This document shows positions 1-6,405 of a stretch of 20,615 bases of DNA, piece after piece; position 1 is the first letter of the stretch; each line of letters starts with the position of its first letter. Source of the DNA: an uncultured Pseudomonas sp. (GTDB lineage: Bacteria > Pseudomonadota > Gammaproteobacteria > Pseudomonadales > Pseudomonadaceae); contig NZ_CAMPHN010000074.1 of the NCBI RefSeq assembly GCF_946885885.1, positions 1 through 20,615 on the forward strand, in the 5' to 3' direction. The notes below the pieces were generated by a model. The model was not told the origin of the DNA, searched no databases, and worked only from the letters and a program-made list of their open reading frames with translations. The translations under genes were made by a program, and so were the position numbers.

Positions 1-2
1 CG

Positions 3-632
3 GCCGCCGACCTGATCGAAGCCACCTCGGACATGGGCGCCTTCGTGCTGTTCTCCGGCATGCTCAAGCGCACTGCGGTGAAGCTGTCGAAGATCTGCAA
101 CGACTTGCGCCTGCTGTCCAGCGGCCCGCGCACCGGGATCAACGAAATCAACCTGCCGGCGCGCCAGCCGGGCAGTTCGATCATGCCCGGCAAGGTCAAC
201 CCGGTGATCCCGGAAGCGGTCAACCAGGTGGCCTTCGCGATCATCGGCAACGATTTGGCGCTGACCATCGCCGCCGAAGGCGGGCAATTGCAGCTCAACG
301 TCATGGAGCCGCTGATCGCCTACAAGATCTTCGACTCGATCCGCCTGCTGCAACGCGCCATGGACATGCTGCGCGAGCACTGCATCGTCGAGATCAGCGC
401 CAACGAAGCGCATTGCCGCGCGCTGATGGAAAACTCCATCGGCTTGATCACCGCGCTCAACCCCTATATCGGCTACGAGAACGCCACCCGCATCGCCAAG
501 CTGGCGCTGCTCAGCGGCCGCGGCGTACTGGAGCTGGTGCGCGAAGAAAAGCTACTGGACGACGCCACCCTGGCCGACATCCTCAGCCCGGAAAACATGA
601 TCGCGCCGCGCCTGGTGCCGCTCAAGGCCTGA
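3..632 (+). CDS. aspA: Aspartate ammonia-lyase (aspartase), C-terminal part
   Basis: This is the 3' part of a fumarase/aspartase-superfamily lyase; the reading frame is open from the window edge and 209 codons are present. Nucleotides 171-203 encode the superfamily signature GSSIMPGKVNP, the flexible loop that carries the catalytic serine, and the following ENMIAPR-like C-terminus fits aspartase. Family members are about 470 residues, so roughly 260 N-terminal residues lie upstream of the window. Aspartase is cytoplasmic and deaminates L-aspartate to fumarate and ammonia. The downstream acidic amino acid symporter and asparaginase support aspartase over class II fumarase, whose signature loop is almost the same. 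A strong terminator follows, so the gene probably ends its own transcript. Confidence 0.9.
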   Translation, partial: AADLIEATSDMGAFVLFSGMLKRTAVKLSKICNDLRLLSSGPRTGINEINLPARQPGSSIMPGKVNPVIPEAVNQVAFAIIGNDLALTIAAEGGQLQLNVMEPLIAYKIFDSIRLLQRAMDMLREHCIVEISANEAHCRALMENSIGLITALNPYIGYENATRIAKLALLSGRGVLELVREEKLLDDATLADILSPENMIAPRLVPLKA

Positions 633-647
633 TCCAACCGCAATAGC

Positions 648-679
648 CCGCGCCGCACGCTTCGTGCGGTGCGGTTTTT
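648..679 (+). terminator. Rho-independent terminator after aspA
   Basis: A 12-bp stem (648-659 pairing with 663-674, one G-T wobble) has a 3-nt loop and is followed directly by TTTTT at 675-679. It starts 15 bases after the aspA stop codon, which is the classical intrinsic terminator layout. Confidence 0.92.
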
Positions 680-756
680 CCGCCCTGGCCTGCTGGGCGG
701 CACCACTGAAGGTCGCGTCAGACGGCCTCATAAAAACGACAATTCGGGTGATAACA

Positions 757-2010
757 ATGAGTCAGAGCAATACCCTTTCCCTCGGCGTGCTGAGGCGCAT
801 GCCGCTGTGGCAACAGATCCTTATCGGCCTGGCCCTCGGCGTGCTCACCGGCATGCTGTTCAAGGGCGACGCCCTGGTGCTGGCGCCTGTAGGCGCGCTG
901 TTTCTCAATGCGATCAAGATGCTGATCGTGCCGCTGGTGTTCGTTTCCCTGGTGGCGGGCATCACCGCCATGCACGACAGCGCCAAGCTCGGCCGCATCA
1001 GCGTCAAGACCATCGCCATCTACCTGGCCACCACCGCCTTCGCGGTGAGTATCGGCCTGTTGTTCGGCAGCCTTTTCAGCCCGGGCGAAGGGATGAATAT
1101 GGTCGCCAGCGGCGCCGAAGAAGCCAAGCAGGCGCCCTCGCTGGTGCAGATCCTGGTCGGCCTGGTGCCGAGTAACCCGGTCACCGCATTCGCCGAAGGC
1201 AATATCCTGCAGATCATCGTGTTCGCCATCGCCCTGGGCGTGAGCATGAACCTGGTCGGCGAGAAGGCGCAGCCCGCGATCCGCCTGTTCGACAGCCTGG
1301 CCGAGACCTTCTACAAGCTCACCGACCTGGTCATGCGCTTCGCCCCGATCGGCGTGTTCGCGCTGATCGCCGGAGTGGTCGGCAGTCACGGCGCCGAGGT
1401 GCTGCTGCCGCTGGCCGGCGTGATCGGGGTGATTTACCTCGCCAGCATCGTGCACATGCTGCTGGTCTATGGGGGCCTGTTGACCCTGCTGGCACGGCTC
1501 AATCCGCTGCGCTTCTTCCAGGGCATCGCCCCGGCGCTGGCAGTGGCCTTCAGCACCTCCAGCAGTTCCGGCACCCTGCCGGTGTCCATCGAGTGCGCGC
1601 GCAAGAACCTCGGCGTGTCCCAGGGCGTGGCCGGCTTCGTGCTGCCGGTGGGCGCCACCATCAATATGGATGGCACCGCCATCTACCAGGGCGTACTGGC
1701 GCTCTTCATCGCCCAGGCCTTCGGTGTCGATCTGAATGCCAGCCAGTACCTGATGATCATCCTCACCGCCACCCTGGCTTCGATCGGCACCGCCGGCGTG
1801 CCCGGCGCCGGGCTGATCATGCTCGGCCTGGTACTGACCTCGGTCGGCCTACCGCTGGAAGGCGTGGCGCTGATCGCCGGCATCGACCGCATCCTCGACA
1901 TGGCGCGCACCACGGTCAACGTCGCCGGCGACCTGATGACCACCACTCTGGTGGGCCGCAGCGAGAACGAGCTGGATCAGGACATCTACAACAGCGCCAA
2001 CCCGCAGTAA
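757..2010 (+). CDS. Dicarboxylate/amino acid:cation symporter (DAACS family)
   Basis: This 417-residue inner-membrane symporter belongs to the Glt/DctA family (SDF domain), which couples Na+ or H+ entry to uptake of glutamate, aspartate or C4-dicarboxylates. The serine-rich hairpin STSSSSG is at residues 266-272, NMDGT at 303-307 and GVPGAG at 347-352. The last motif runs D377-x3-D381-x2-R384-T-x2-N388-x3-D392. In GltPh and the eukaryotic EAATs the arginine equivalent to R384 binds the side-chain carboxylate, so an acidic substrate is likely. The frame is open back to 664, but that lies inside the aspA terminator. ATG 757 is preferred, with a weak GGGTG at 746-750. The aspA and ansA neighbours suggest aspartate or glutamate; the exact substrate is an inference. 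Confidence 0.9.
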   Translation: MSQSNTLSLGVLRRMPLWQQILIGLALGVLTGMLFKGDALVLAPVGALFLNAIKMLIVPLVFVSLVAGITAMHDSAKLGRISVKTIAIYLATTAFAVSIGLLFGSLFSPGEGMNMVASGAEEAKQAPSLVQILVGLVPSNPVTAFAEGNILQIIVFAIALGVSMNLVGEKAQPAIRLFDSLAETFYKLTDLVMRFAPIGVFALIAGVVGSHGAEVLLPLAGVIGVIYLASIVHMLLVYGGLLTLLARLNPLRFFQGIAPALAVAFSTSSSSGTLPVSIECARKNLGVSQGVAGFVLPVGATINMDGTAIYQGVLALFIAQAFGVDLNASQYLMIILTATLASIGTAGVPGAGLIMLGLVLTSVGLPLEGVALIAGIDRILDMARTTVNVAGDLMTTTLVGRSENELDQDIYNSANPQ

Positions 2011-2035
2011 CGCGGCACGGCAACCACGAGCAACA

Positions 2036-2100
2036 CCCGCACAAGGACGTGCGGGGCTTCTGCGCCAATCCGGCGCATGGGCATAGCCGGTCGGAACCGG
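2036..2100 (+). other. Cluster of three hairpins after the symporter
   Basis: Three consecutive inverted repeats are visible in the first part of the 330-bp gap before the AGCS gene: CCCGCAC/GTGCGGG (2036-2042 with 2049-2055), TGCGCC/GGCGCA (2061-2066 with 2072-2077) and CCGGT/ACCGG (2087-2091 with 2096-2100). None is followed by a T-run, so this is not a simple intrinsic terminator. It could be a 3' UTR structure or the start of a structured leader. I recognise no known riboswitch consensus; in particular the conserved parts of the glycine riboswitch are absent. Confidence 0.5.
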
Positions 2101-2161
2101 CGGCCAACGAGGTGCGTACAGCATCCAGGGCATACCAACAAAAACCACACAGGGTGACACC

Positions 2162-2224
2162 ATGAAATTGCTCGACCTCAGTCGTCTCTCTCCACCAGCC
2201 ATCAGGCAATCCCTGATGCGGTAG
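2162..2224 (+). CDS. Possible 20-residue leader peptide upstream of the AGCS symporter
   Basis: An ATG with a good ribosome binding site (AGGGTG at 2151-2156, 5 nt spacing) opens a 20-codon frame, MKLLDLSRLSPPAIRQSLMR, ending in TAG at 2222-2224. It lies in the 330-bp gap before the AGCS gene. Its stop codon enters the first strand of a perfect 8-bp stem (2223-2230 with 2234-2241), and a second 11-bp stem follows at 2261-2287. This layout resembles translated leader peptides that control downstream hairpins. The peptide has no run of a single regulatory amino acid, although it has five leucines and three arginines. Translation is not shown by the sequence, so this stays a candidate. Confidence 0.35.
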   Translation: MKLLDLSRLSPPAIRQSLMR

Positions 2225-2287
2225 CGATCCATAGGATCGCTGGCCACCCGCCCCGTCCGCCAGCACCGCCCTACCCGGGCGGTGCTG
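2223..2287 (+). promoter_or_regulatory. Two strong hairpins with a competing pairing, upstream of the AGCS gene
   Basis: Stem A is AGCGATCC/GGATCGCT (2223-2230 with 2234-2241, loop ATA). Stem B is CAGCACCGCCC/GGGCGGTGCTG (2261-2271 with 2277-2287, loop TACCC). GCTGGC at 2239-2244 is also complementary to GCCAGC at 2259-2264; this pairing would use bases from both stems and so exclude them. Stem B has no T-run right after it, so a Rho- or translation-based mechanism is as possible as intrinsic attenuation. The regulatory role is inferred; the complementarities are direct observations. Confidence 0.45.
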
Positions 2288-2340
2288 CGGCGTCATCGTC
2301 TTTCTATCCCTGACACAATCACAAGAGAGGGAGAAACACC

Positions 2341-3807
2341 ATGCTGGATTTACTCAACGACCTGCTTTGGAGCAAGGTCCTCATCGTCATGCTGATCGGC
2401 CTCGGTCTGTATTTCACCGTGGTCTCGCGCTTCGTGCAGTTCCGCTATTTCGGCAGTATGTTCCGTATCTTCGGCGAGGCGTTCAAACGCCAACCGGGCC
2501 AACTCAGTTCGTTCCAGGCGTTGATGCTCAGCGTCGCCGGCCGCGTCGGCGCCGGTAATATCGCCGGGGTATCAGTGGCGATCATGCTCGGCGGCCCCGG
2601 TGCGGTGTTCTGGATGTGGGTCGTCGCGCTGGTCGGCATGGCCACCAGCTATTTCGAGTGTTCCCTGGCCCAGTTGTACAAGCGCCGCGAGGCGGACGGC
2701 ACCTACCGCGGCGGCCCGGCCTTCTACATCGAGCACGGTCTCGGCCAGCGCTGGCTGGGCATCGTGGTGTCGATCCTGTTGCTGGTGACCTTCGGCTTCG
2801 GCTTCAACGCCGTGCAGTCCTACACCGTCGCCAGCTCGCTGCACGACACCTTCGGTTTGCCGACCTATGTCAGCGGCATCGCCCTGGTTGCGGTGATCGG
2901 CCTGATCATTTTCGGCGGGATCAAGCGTATCGCCAGTTTCGCCGACGTGCTGGTACCGGTGATGGCGTTCTCCTATATCGCCATGGCGCTGTTCGTGATC
3001 GGCAGCAACGTCGAGCTGATCCCGCAAACCCTGGTGCTGATCGTCAAGAGCGCCTTCGGCCTGGAGCCGGCCTTCGCTGGCGGCATCGGCGCGGCCATCA
3101 TCATGGGCGTCAAGCGCGGCCTGTTCTCCAACGAAGCGGGCCTGGGCAGCGCACCGAACGTCGCCGCGGTGGCCGAGGTCAAGCACCCGGTCGCCCAGGG
3201 CATCGTGCAATCGCTCAGCGTGTTCATCGACACCATCATCCTGTGCAGCTGCACCGCGCTGATCATTCTGCTTTCCGGCGTCTACCAGCCGGGTATGGAA
3301 GTGTCCGGCGTGATCCTGACCCAGACCGCCATGGCCAGCGTCGTCGGCGAGTGGGGTCGGGTGTTCGTTAGTGTCGCATTGCTACTGTTCGTATTCACCA
3401 CACTGATCTATAACTACTACCTGGGTGAAAACGCACTGGGCTTTTTCAGCCAGAAGCGCGCGCCGGTGCAGGTATATCGGGTGTTGGTGATTGCTCTGGT
3501 GCTCTGGGGTTCGATGCAGGATTTGGGGACGGTATTCGCCTTTGCCGACGTGACCATGGGTTTGCTGGCGATCGCCAACTTGATCGCCCTGGCTCTGCTG
3601 TTCAAGGTCGGTCTGCGCTTGATGCGCGATTACGACAGCCAAATCAAAGCCGGCGTCGAGTCGCCGGTGTTCGATCCAAAAGCCTTTGCCGACCTGGACC
3701 TCGATCCCGAGGCTTGGCCAGAAGCGCCCGTTGCGCCGCTGGCGCCACTCGGATCATGGCCAAACCCGGGAGCCAAGCAACCGGATAACGCCCTGCAACA
3801 TCGCTGA
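2341..3807 (+). CDS. Alanine/glycine:cation symporter (AGCS family, AlsT/DagA-like)
   Basis: This 488-residue polytopic inner-membrane protein matches the sodium:alanine symporter family. Family landmarks are GRVGAGNIAGV at residues 67-77, GGPGAVFWMW at 84-93, GGPAFYI at 124-130, and later GLFSNEAGLGSAPN. Members import alanine, glycine or, in some bacteria, other small neutral amino acids such as glutamine with Na+. The start is clear: ATG 2341 follows GAGAGGGAG at 2325-2333. The C-terminal 50 or so residues are proline-rich and hydrophilic, probably a cytoplasmic tail. Its place between an acidic amino acid symporter and asparaginase suggests a link to amide or amino acid catabolism, but the substrate cannot be read from the sequence. 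A terminator follows directly. Confidence 0.92.
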   Translation: MLDLLNDLLWSKVLIVMLIGLGLYFTVVSRFVQFRYFGSMFRIFGEAFKRQPGQLSSFQALMLSVAGRVGAGNIAGVSVAIMLGGPGAVFWMWVVALVGMATSYFECSLAQLYKRREADGTYRGGPAFYIEHGLGQRWLGIVVSILLLVTFGFGFNAVQSYTVASSLHDTFGLPTYVSGIALVAVIGLIIFGGIKRIASFADVLVPVMAFSYIAMALFVIGSNVELIPQTLVLIVKSAFGLEPAFAGGIGAAIIMGVKRGLFSNEAGLGSAPNVAAVAEVKHPVAQGIVQSLSVFIDTIILCSCTALIILLSGVYQPGMEVSGVILTQTAMASVVGEWGRVFVSVALLLFVFTTLIYNYYLGENALGFFSQKRAPVQVYRVLVIALVLWGSMQDLGTVFAFADVTMGLLAIANLIALALLFKVGLRLMRDYDSQIKAGVESPVFDPKAFADLDLDPEAWPEAPVAPLAPLGSWPNPGAKQPDNALQHR

Positions 3808-3813
3808 CTTGTA

Positions 3814-3842
3814 GCCGCCCGGTTCTCGCCGGGCGGCGTTTT
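3814..3842 (+). terminator. Rho-independent terminator after the AGCS gene
   Basis: A perfect 9-bp stem, GCCGCCCGG/CCGGGCGGC (3814-3822 with 3829-3837, loop TTCTCG), is followed by GTTTT at 3838-3842. It begins 7 bases after the symporter stop codon. Confidence 0.88.
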
Positions 3843-3909
3843 AGCGTTATGCGTCCCATGTCGACAATGGGTCGGCTTGGGACTCTCCGCATTTCAGGAG
3901 TGCTCGACC

Positions 3910-4662
3910 ATGCGCCGTTGTCTTTCCCGTTCGCTGTTGGTTTGCCTGCTGTTCGCCACTTTCGCCCGAGCCGAACTGCCGCCCGACTATAAGGTCGTGC
4001 TGCTGACGGAAAACTTCCCGCCATTCAACATGGCCGATAACAACAAGAACTTTGCCCGCGAAAAGAACATCTCCGGACTCAGCGCCGATATCGTGCGGGA
4101 AATGTTCAAACGCGCAGGTATCAAGTACAGCATGACCCTGCGCTTCCCTTGGGATCGCATCTACAACTACACGATGAAAACGGCCAACCATGGCCTGTTT
4201 TCCACCTCCCTGAGCGAGGCGCGCAAACCGCTGTTCAAGTGGGTCGGGCCCATCGCCAAATACGAAAGCGTGCTGGTCGGCCTCGACAGCAGCCCGCCGC
4301 TGAAGGACCTGGAAGAAGCCAAGGCCTACCGCATCGGCGCCTACCAGAGTGCAGCGGTCAGCCAGTACATCGAACGCCTCGGCTTCACCCCGCAGAATGC
4401 TCTGCGCGACCAGGAAAACATCCGCAAATTACAGAGCGGCAAGATCGATTACTGGGCCACCTCCGATCCGGTTTGGCGCTTCTATGCCAAGGAACAAAAC
4501 GCCACCGGCATGAAAACGGTATTGAGCTTCCACACCTCGGATCTCTACCTGGCGTTGAACAAGGACATCCCCGACGAAGTGGTGGAACGCCTGCAAGCGG
4601 CGCTCGACCAGATGCGCAGCGAGGGTTACGGCACCTGCGAGAAAAACCCGGAGCTTTGCTAA
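3910..4662 (+). CDS. Periplasmic solute-binding protein, family 3 (orphan)
   Basis: This 250-residue exported protein resembles the amino-acid type solute-binding domain (SBP_bac_3). ATG 3910 is chosen over the upstream in-frame ATG 3877 because CAGGAG at 3895-3900 is correctly spaced and the resulting N-terminus is a good signal peptide: basic RR, hydrophobic residues 9-18, and likely cleavage after A19-R20-A21. The mature part starts with a KVVLLTENFPPFN segment typical of the family, followed by GLSADIVREMFKRAG. Two cysteines near the C-terminus (C243, C250) could form a disulfide. No permease or ATPase gene is adjacent, so it may lend substrate to a distant ABC transporter, or be a stand-alone binding protein of the type common in Pseudomonas. 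The ligand is unknown. Confidence 0.8.
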   Translation: MRRCLSRSLLVCLLFATFARAELPPDYKVVLLTENFPPFNMADNNKNFAREKNISGLSADIVREMFKRAGIKYSMTLRFPWDRIYNYTMKTANHGLFSTSLSEARKPLFKWVGPIAKYESVLVGLDSSPPLKDLEEAKAYRIGAYQSAAVSQYIERLGFTPQNALRDQENIRKLQSGKIDYWATSDPVWRFYAKEQNATGMKTVLSFHTSDLYLALNKDIPDEVVERLQAALDQMRSEGYGTCEKNPELC

Positions 4663-4683
4663 AAAGGAACTGTGTTGAACCAT

Positions 4684-4861
4684 TAGCAGGCCGTTGGAAA
4701 ACGTAGGCGAGGCCGCCGAGACAAGACAAAAACAGGCGAAAAAGCGGACTGGGCTCGCACGCGAGTTTACGTGCTGTAAATGAGCATTTTGATCGGACTC
4801 GCGCCCGAGCCTGTTTTTAACGCCGTCTCGGCAACGCAGGTAGTTTTTCAACAGCCTGCTA
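4684..4861. mobile_element. MITE-like palindromic element with TA flanks
   Basis: A non-coding element of about 174 bp (4686-4859) has imperfect terminal inverted repeats of about 36 bp: the left end begins GCAGGCCGTTGGAAAAC, the right end read inward begins GCAGGCTGTTGAAAAAC, and both continue to CCGAGAC. The arms stay complementary further in, for example AAAAACAGGC at 4728-4737 against GCCTGTTTTT at 4809-4818, so the whole element could fold into a long hairpin. TA occurs at both outer borders (4684-4685 and 4860-4861), as expected for the TA target duplication of IS630/Tc1-mariner type transposition. No transposase is encoded. Its T-rich stems might also terminate transcription after the solute-binding protein gene, which has no other terminator. 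Confidence 0.7.
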
Positions 4862-4976
4862 GACGGTGAACGCCCCGCCACCATGGCAGGTATTCGCTGA
4901 TTCTTAGGCTCTGTTGCCGTTTCATCGCGACCGCGCCGGTGCCTGGGGGGGGGCTGTTGACCAGCCCGGCTCCGGC

Positions 4977-5203
4977 GTTTTTCAATGGCTATGTCCCAAT
5001 TGCCTGTTGCACGGCGATAAGCCGTAGCTTGGGTCGGGCGGCGCTCCCTTGAGGAGCGCAGCGACGAAGCCCAACGAGGCATGCCGATGCCTGTTGGGCT
5101 TCGCTACGCTCAGCGCCAACCTACCTATTGCATGCAACACCCAAGGGGACATCGGCGTTTTCAATGGCGGCATGGCCGCCTCTTCATTTTTCAATGGCCT
5201 GCG
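4977..5203. repeat. Three direct copies of a MITE-end-like motif
   Basis: TTTTCAATGGC occurs three times in the same orientation: 4979-4989, 5158-5168 and 5188-5198. The first and second copies share a longer context (CGGCG before the T-run). The third continues as TTTTTCAATGGCCTGCG, which closely matches the right end of the MITE at 4844-4860 (TTTTTCAACAGCCTGCT). The first two copies bracket another palindrome (5024-5124). This suggests remnants of related element ends or a duplication around a nested insertion. There is no gene in 4663-5235. The same stretch also holds a run of nine G at 4945-4953. Confidence 0.5.
5024..5124. repeat. REP-like intergenic palindrome upstream of ansA
   Basis: The outer arms start GTAGCTTGGG and end GCGCCAACCTAC; the inner arms are GAAGCCCAAC (5066-5075) and GTTGGGCTTC (5093-5102), which are exact reverse complements. 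The left arm has an extra small hairpin, GCGCTCC/GGAGCGC. Further out, TGTCCC..TGTTGCA near 4992-5010 is mirrored in reverse complement near 5130-5150, so the symmetric region is larger than the core. It belongs by appearance to the repetitive extragenic palindromes common in Pseudomonas. It encodes nothing. Confidence 0.65.
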
Positions 5204-5235
5204 AAGTCGCGGCCGCTCAGTTCAGGAAACAATCT

Positions 5236-6234
5236 ATGCACGCCCCCGCCCAACGCCTGCTGGTGCTCTACACCGGCGGCACCATCGGTATGCAAATGAG
5301 CGCCCAGGGCCTGGCCCCGGCCTCCGGCTTCGAAGCGCGGATGCGTGCGCAACAGGCACTGGAGAGCGGCGCGCCATTGCCCGAGTGGCGTTTCCGCGAG
5401 CTGCTGCCGGCAATCGACAGCGCCAATATGAGCCAGGCCAATTGGTTGGCGATGGTCGCGGCGATTCGCAGCGGTCTCGACGAGGAGGGCTGCGATGCGG
5501 TGCTGCTGTTGCACGGCACCGACACCCTGGCGTACAGCGCCGCGGCCTTGAGTTTTCTGCTGCTGGGCCTGCCGGTACCGGTGGTGCTGACCGGCTCGAT
5601 GCTGCCGGCGGGCACCCCGGACAGCGATGCCTGGGGCAATCTGTTCGGCGCCATGCGGGCGCTGCAGCAGGGCGTCGCACCCGGCGTGCATTTGTTCTTC
5701 AACGGTGCATTGATGCATGGTGCGCGGGTCAGCAAATTACGCAGCGATGCCTTCGACGCCTTCGCTGTGTTGCCACGTCAGCGCCAGAGCGAACGGGCGG
5801 CGTCGATCCCGGCCGCCATCGATTACCGTCAGCTGCGGCAGCCGGTCAATCTGGCCGTGCTGCCGTTGTTTCCGGGTATCCAGGCCGCACATATCGAAGC
5901 CCTGCTGGCCAGCGGCGTGCGCGGTCTGCTGCTGGAATGCTACGGCAGCGGCACCGGGCCGTCGGACGATGACGCACTGCTCGCGGCGTTGAAAAGCGCC
6001 CACGACCAAGGCGTGGTGCTTGCGGCGATCAGCCAATGCGCCCATGGCCATGTCGAATTTGGCGTCTACGCCGCGGGTAGCCAACTGGCCAGCGCCGGCC
6101 TGGTTTCGGCCGGCGGCATGACCCGCGAAGCGGCGCTGGGCAAACTGTTCGCCCTGCTCGGCGCCGGGCTCAGCCAGGCCGAGGTCGAGCACTGGTTCGC
6201 CCTCGATCTATGCGGCGAGCGCGCCGACGCCTAG
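5236..6234 (+). CDS. ansA: L-asparaginase, type I (cytoplasmic)
   Basis: This 332-residue enzyme hydrolyses L-asparagine to aspartate and ammonia. Both asparaginase signatures are present: YTGGTIGM near the N-terminus (catalytic Thr13) and LLHGTDT at residues 91-97 (Thr95-Asp96 dyad). K167 in the SKLRSDAFDAF segment is a candidate for the conserved catalytic lysine. There is no signal peptide, which together with the length points to the cytoplasmic AnsA type rather than periplasmic AnsB. The frame is open from 5128, but ATG 5236 is preferred because CAGGAAA lies at 5223-5229 and TGGT begins at the usual distance. The aspartate product would feed AspA, whose gene is in this cluster. The stop codon TAG 6232-6234 lies inside a MITE-end-like sequence. 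Confidence 0.92.
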   Translation: MHAPAQRLLVLYTGGTIGMQMSAQGLAPASGFEARMRAQQALESGAPLPEWRFRELLPAIDSANMSQANWLAMVAAIRSGLDEEGCDAVLLLHGTDTLAYSAAALSFLLLGLPVPVVLTGSMLPAGTPDSDAWGNLFGAMRALQQGVAPGVHLFFNGALMHGARVSKLRSDAFDAFAVLPRQRQSERAASIPAAIDYRQLRQPVNLAVLPLFPGIQAAHIEALLASGVRGLLLECYGSGTGPSDDDALLAALKSAHDQGVVLAAISQCAHGHVEFGVYAAGSQLASAGLVSAGGMTREAALGKLFALLGAGLSQAEVEHWFALDLCGERADA

Positions 6235-6245
6235 CAGGCCGTTGA
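6232..6245. repeat. Solo MITE-end-like sequence overlapping the ansA stop codon
   Basis: TAGCAGGCCGTTG at 6232-6244 is identical over 13 bases to the left end (with its TA flank) of the MITE at 4684-4696. No matching right end was found next to it. The ansA stop codon TAG is the first three bases of the match. It may be an abortive or decayed element end, or a target-site preference. Confidence 0.45.
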
Positions 6246-6258
6246 GCGGGCCAGCCCG

Positions 6259-6328
6259 GTAGCCCGGATGCAATCCGGGGAAAAATGGTGCGGCCGCCAG
6301 CGCTTCCCGGATTACATCTACGGGCTAC
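6259..6328. repeat. REP-like palindrome between ansA and metQ
   Basis: The left arm starts GTAGCCCGGATGCAATCCGG (6259-6278); the right arm (6306-6328) ends ACGGGCTAC and is its imperfect reverse complement. The spacer is about 25 bp. It lies between the converging ansA and metQ genes and could act as a bidirectional 3' structure. It is the same family as the palindrome at 7298-7367. Confidence 0.75.
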
Positions 6329-6405
6329 GGGGTGGCAGGCACCGCTGAGCCTACGTGCATACTCAGGGAACCCAAGGCAGGTATTTCAGCGGCCTGCCGG
6401 ACGGC

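Noticed and set aside
718..1455. 245-codon open frame on the - strand opposite the first symporter
   Set aside because: His/Asp/Gln-rich shadow of a clear membrane protein gene; no motif.
2011..2340. Glycine riboswitch before the AGCS gene
   Set aside because: Such riboswitches do precede AGCS genes in other bacteria, but the conserved glycine aptamer core was not found here.
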